Shown here in pieces: positions 4,505 to 6,239 of a stretch of 6,239 bases of DNA (positions within the stretch are counted from its first letter, which is position 1; the number at the start of each line of letters is the position of its first letter). The position numbers and the translations under genes are program-made. The DNA is from Candidatus Cloacimonadota bacterium (GTDB taxonomy: Bacteria > Cloacimonadota > Cloacimonadia > Cloacimonadales > TCS61): NCBI GenBank assembly GCA_016931665.1, contig JAFGEH010000226.1, forward strand, positions 1 through 6,239, written 5' to 3'. The notes beneath the pieces are model-generated. The model saw nothing but the letters and a program-made list of their open reading frames with translations, ran no database searches and was not told the origin of the DNA.

Positions 4505-6239
4505 ATGTATAAAAATATTTTCTGTTTAATCATAATTATGCTGCTGATTGTTCCTCTCTCAGCCAACGAAGCCCGTCCCCCCCGGCATTTTAGAGATTTG
4601 AATAAAGAACAAACCTTTCCAGTCCGTAATCGCGATATAATCTGGCAGGATGATCTGGAAGGTACCCAGGAGCCTTGGCAGTCAGAATCAGGATGGATGC
4701 TTTCTTCAAGTTCTTTCCACAGCCCTGTTCATGCCTGGTGGATCGATGACGAACCCGATAACTCCGGCTTGAACCATCTGATTTCTCCCCTGATCCAGTT
4801 ACCTGAGAACTGGCTGGAATTAACCCTGGAATACTGGTATTACAGCGATCTGATAGATTCTGACGGTGATGGTAATAACCTGCTGGATGATTATTGGATG
4901 TTGTATATTACAGACCCCGATCAGGCGATTGCCTGGCATTCTTCCTCTGTAAACGGCTATCTGGAAGGCAATTCCTGGTACGCCGGCAGTGATGAGACAG
5001 AAACATATGGCAATGCCTCTGCCTATTATCTATATATGCCTCCCTTCACTCTGCCGCCTGCCAATGCAGCTCAACTTGACTGTCTGTTGGATTACAATAT
5101 TGAATCACCTAGCGGAGCATCTTCACCATACGACGGCTGGGATGTTGCCAATGCCCAGATCACTACTGATAACTGGCTGACTTATGAATTCCTGCAGGAT
5201 ACTGCATATCCCTACAATGTTCAGGTTGGCTATGCCGGCTATTATAACTCCGGTAATGCAGCTGATACCCTTTATTATCCCGGCTGGGCCGGAAGTAATG
5301 CCAATGGTTGGTTTGCCGCCAGTTTCAATCTGGATGCGTATCTGGGTGAAACCATCAGTATCCGTTTCTGCCTGAACACCGATGCCATGAATGTGGCTGG
5401 AGGATTCTGGGTTGATAATGTCGAATTGATAGTTAATAACAGCACCCTTTTTTCCGATTATGATGAAGAGAATTTGCTTCCTGATGAAAGCCTGTTAAAC
5501 TGGCAGAGACTGGCAATCGATTACGGGACCAGCAGTGGCTGGTCAGAAAGCCCTGAATATGACATTTCCGACTTTGCGGGGCAGAATGTGCATCTCCGGC
5601 TGACAACCAGACTGGATGACAATTACGATGGGGGCGACGGCACAGGTTTCTGGCTGGATGATATCTCGATTAACGGCAGCAACTACTCTGTTTATGACGG
5701 TGCTGCCCTGTTTACCGTGGTTCCTTATCCGACTACAGCTGGTGTTACAATTCATCCCGGAATCGTGTATGGTAATGCCGGCCAATTCAATATTAATCCG
5801 GAATTAAGGCTGGATGTGGAAGATCTGGGCGGAGATTACGATTATTACGCGCTAGCCCCGGGAGAAATTCTGCCCGGCCAAAATGAGCTTGGCTGGTTGA
5901 CGCCTTTAACAGGTTTCACTCTCGAATCCGGGACCTACAACTTTACAGGAAAAGTTCTGGCGGCAGGTGATCTGAACACAACCAACAACCAATTCACTTT
6001 TGAGAATATCCAGATTAATCAACTTGGCGTTTACGAATTTGGTTTTAATTCCAGAATCTGGGATGGTAGTTTTGTATCGTCTACCGCCTGTGGCACCTAT
6101 TTTGATCCCTTCACCCAGGGATTGCTATCCGACCTGTTCTATTTGAATTGCGTGAAACTGCTACTCATCAACGACGGCAACTCGGATTTTCCCACTGAGA
6201 CATTCGATATCAGCATCTGGGAAGCTATTGACGATCTTA
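4505..6239 (+). CDS. Large secreted multidomain protein with jelly-roll (choice-of-anchor/MAM-like) modules, N-terminal 578 residues (runs off the window)
   Basis: The frame is open from the ATG at 4505 to the window edge. Residues 1-20 (MYKNIFCLIIIMLLIVPLSA) are a signal peptide. Module 1 starts with WQDDLEG (47-53) and GW...SP features typical of choice-of-anchor/MAM-like beta sandwiches, and contains a DSDGDGNN loop (118-125) of the calcium-binding DxDxDG type. Its later part (about 223-308) ends GGFWVDNVELIV. A related module (about 332-390) ends GTGFWLDDISI; such FW-[VL]-D-[DN] endings are known from immune inhibitor A-type proteins. Residues about 395-505 look like a CARDB/Ig-like domain ending DLNTTNNQFTF, and another beta-rich domain begins after about 507. 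Aromatic, Asn, Asp and Gly residues are frequent and Lys is rare, as in extracellular proteins. No HExxH or other protease motif appears in this part. A C-terminal type IX sorting domain may follow, but cannot be seen. The role is unknown: adhesion, glycan binding or an enzyme with a later catalytic domain are all possible. Confidence 0.85.
   Translation, partial: MYKNIFCLIIIMLLIVPLSANEARPPRHFRDLNKEQTFPVRNRDIIWQDDLEGTQEPWQSESGWMLSSSSFHSPVHAWWIDDEPDNSGLNHLISPLIQLPENWLELTLEYWYYSDLIDSDGDGNNLLDDYWMLYITDPDQAIAWHSSSVNGYLEGNSWYAGSDETETYGNASAYYLYMPPFTLPPANAAQLDCLLDYNIESPSGASSPYDGWDVANAQITTDNWLTYEFLQDTAYPYNVQVGYAGYYNSGNAADTLYYPGWAGSNANGWFAASFNLDAYLGETISIRFCLNTDAMNVAGGFWVDNVELIVNNSTLFSDYDEENLLPDESLLNWQRLAIDYGTSSGWSESPEYDISDFAGQNVHLRLTTRLDDNYDGGDGTGFWLDDISINGSNYSVYDGAALFTVVPYPTTAGVTIHPGIVYGNAGQFNINPELRLDVEDLGGDYDYYALAPGEILPGQNELGWLTPLTGFTLESGTYNFTGKVLAAGDLNTTNNQFTFENIQINQLGVYEFGFNSRIWDGSFVSSTACGTYFDPFTQGLLSDLFYLNCVKLLLINDGNSDFPTETFDISIWEAIDDL

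Noticed and set aside
4501..4506. A perfect TATAAT, which looks like a -10 promoter box.
   Set aside because: It overlaps the start codon of the exported-protein gene, has no -35 box at the right distance, and would start transcription inside the signal peptide codons.
4989..5807. Several short open frames of about 63-80 residues on both strands.
   Set aside because: They lie in other frames inside the long exported-protein gene, which is open without a break from 4505 to the window edge.

Overview
The window looks like chromosomal DNA of a Gram-negative bacterium, most likely of the FCB group. Cloacimonadota or a relative is my best guess from protein style; I could run no search. The clues are the start of a PorV/PorQ-type outer-membrane protein, a SurA-like periplasmic folding factor, and a large exported protein built from jelly-roll modules of the 'choice-of-anchor'/immune-inhibitor-A style. 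Base composition looks moderate (mid-40s % GC by eye) and even across the genes. I see no transposase, tRNA, rRNA, CRISPR array or other sign of recent transfer.

Left part (1-569, minus strand): a PTS EIIA domain protein is followed by the first 42 codons of a PorV/PorQ-like protein. The two overlap by 4 bases (ATGA), so they are probably co-transcribed and translationally coupled. The intergenic stretch 570-691 separates this divergent unit from the plus-strand genes. It holds a short palindrome followed by nine T (621-647).

Middle (692-4418, plus strand): three closely packed genes with gaps of 22 and 21 bp. They are a SurA-like chaperone with a degenerate parvulin region and C-terminal TPR-like helices, a class II fructose-1,6-bisphosphate aldolase, and type I glyceraldehyde-3-phosphate dehydrogenase. 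Each has a strong Shine-Dalgarno sequence, and the set ends at a good intrinsic terminator (4466-4493). The aldolase and GAPDH catalyse nearby steps of glycolysis/gluconeogenesis. The chaperone would act in the periplasm, so its place at the head of the unit is odd.

Right part (4505-6239, plus strand): the first 578 codons of a large secreted multidomain protein that runs off the window. Its start codon lies only 11 nt after the terminator. The terminator's right arm can also pair with this gene's Shine-Dalgarno sequence, which suggests possible attenuation or translational control.

No clearly new system is visible. The points most worth a second look are the leader before the exported protein, the degenerate SurA-TPR protein in a glycolytic unit, and the coupling of an orphan EIIA to an outer-membrane protein gene.
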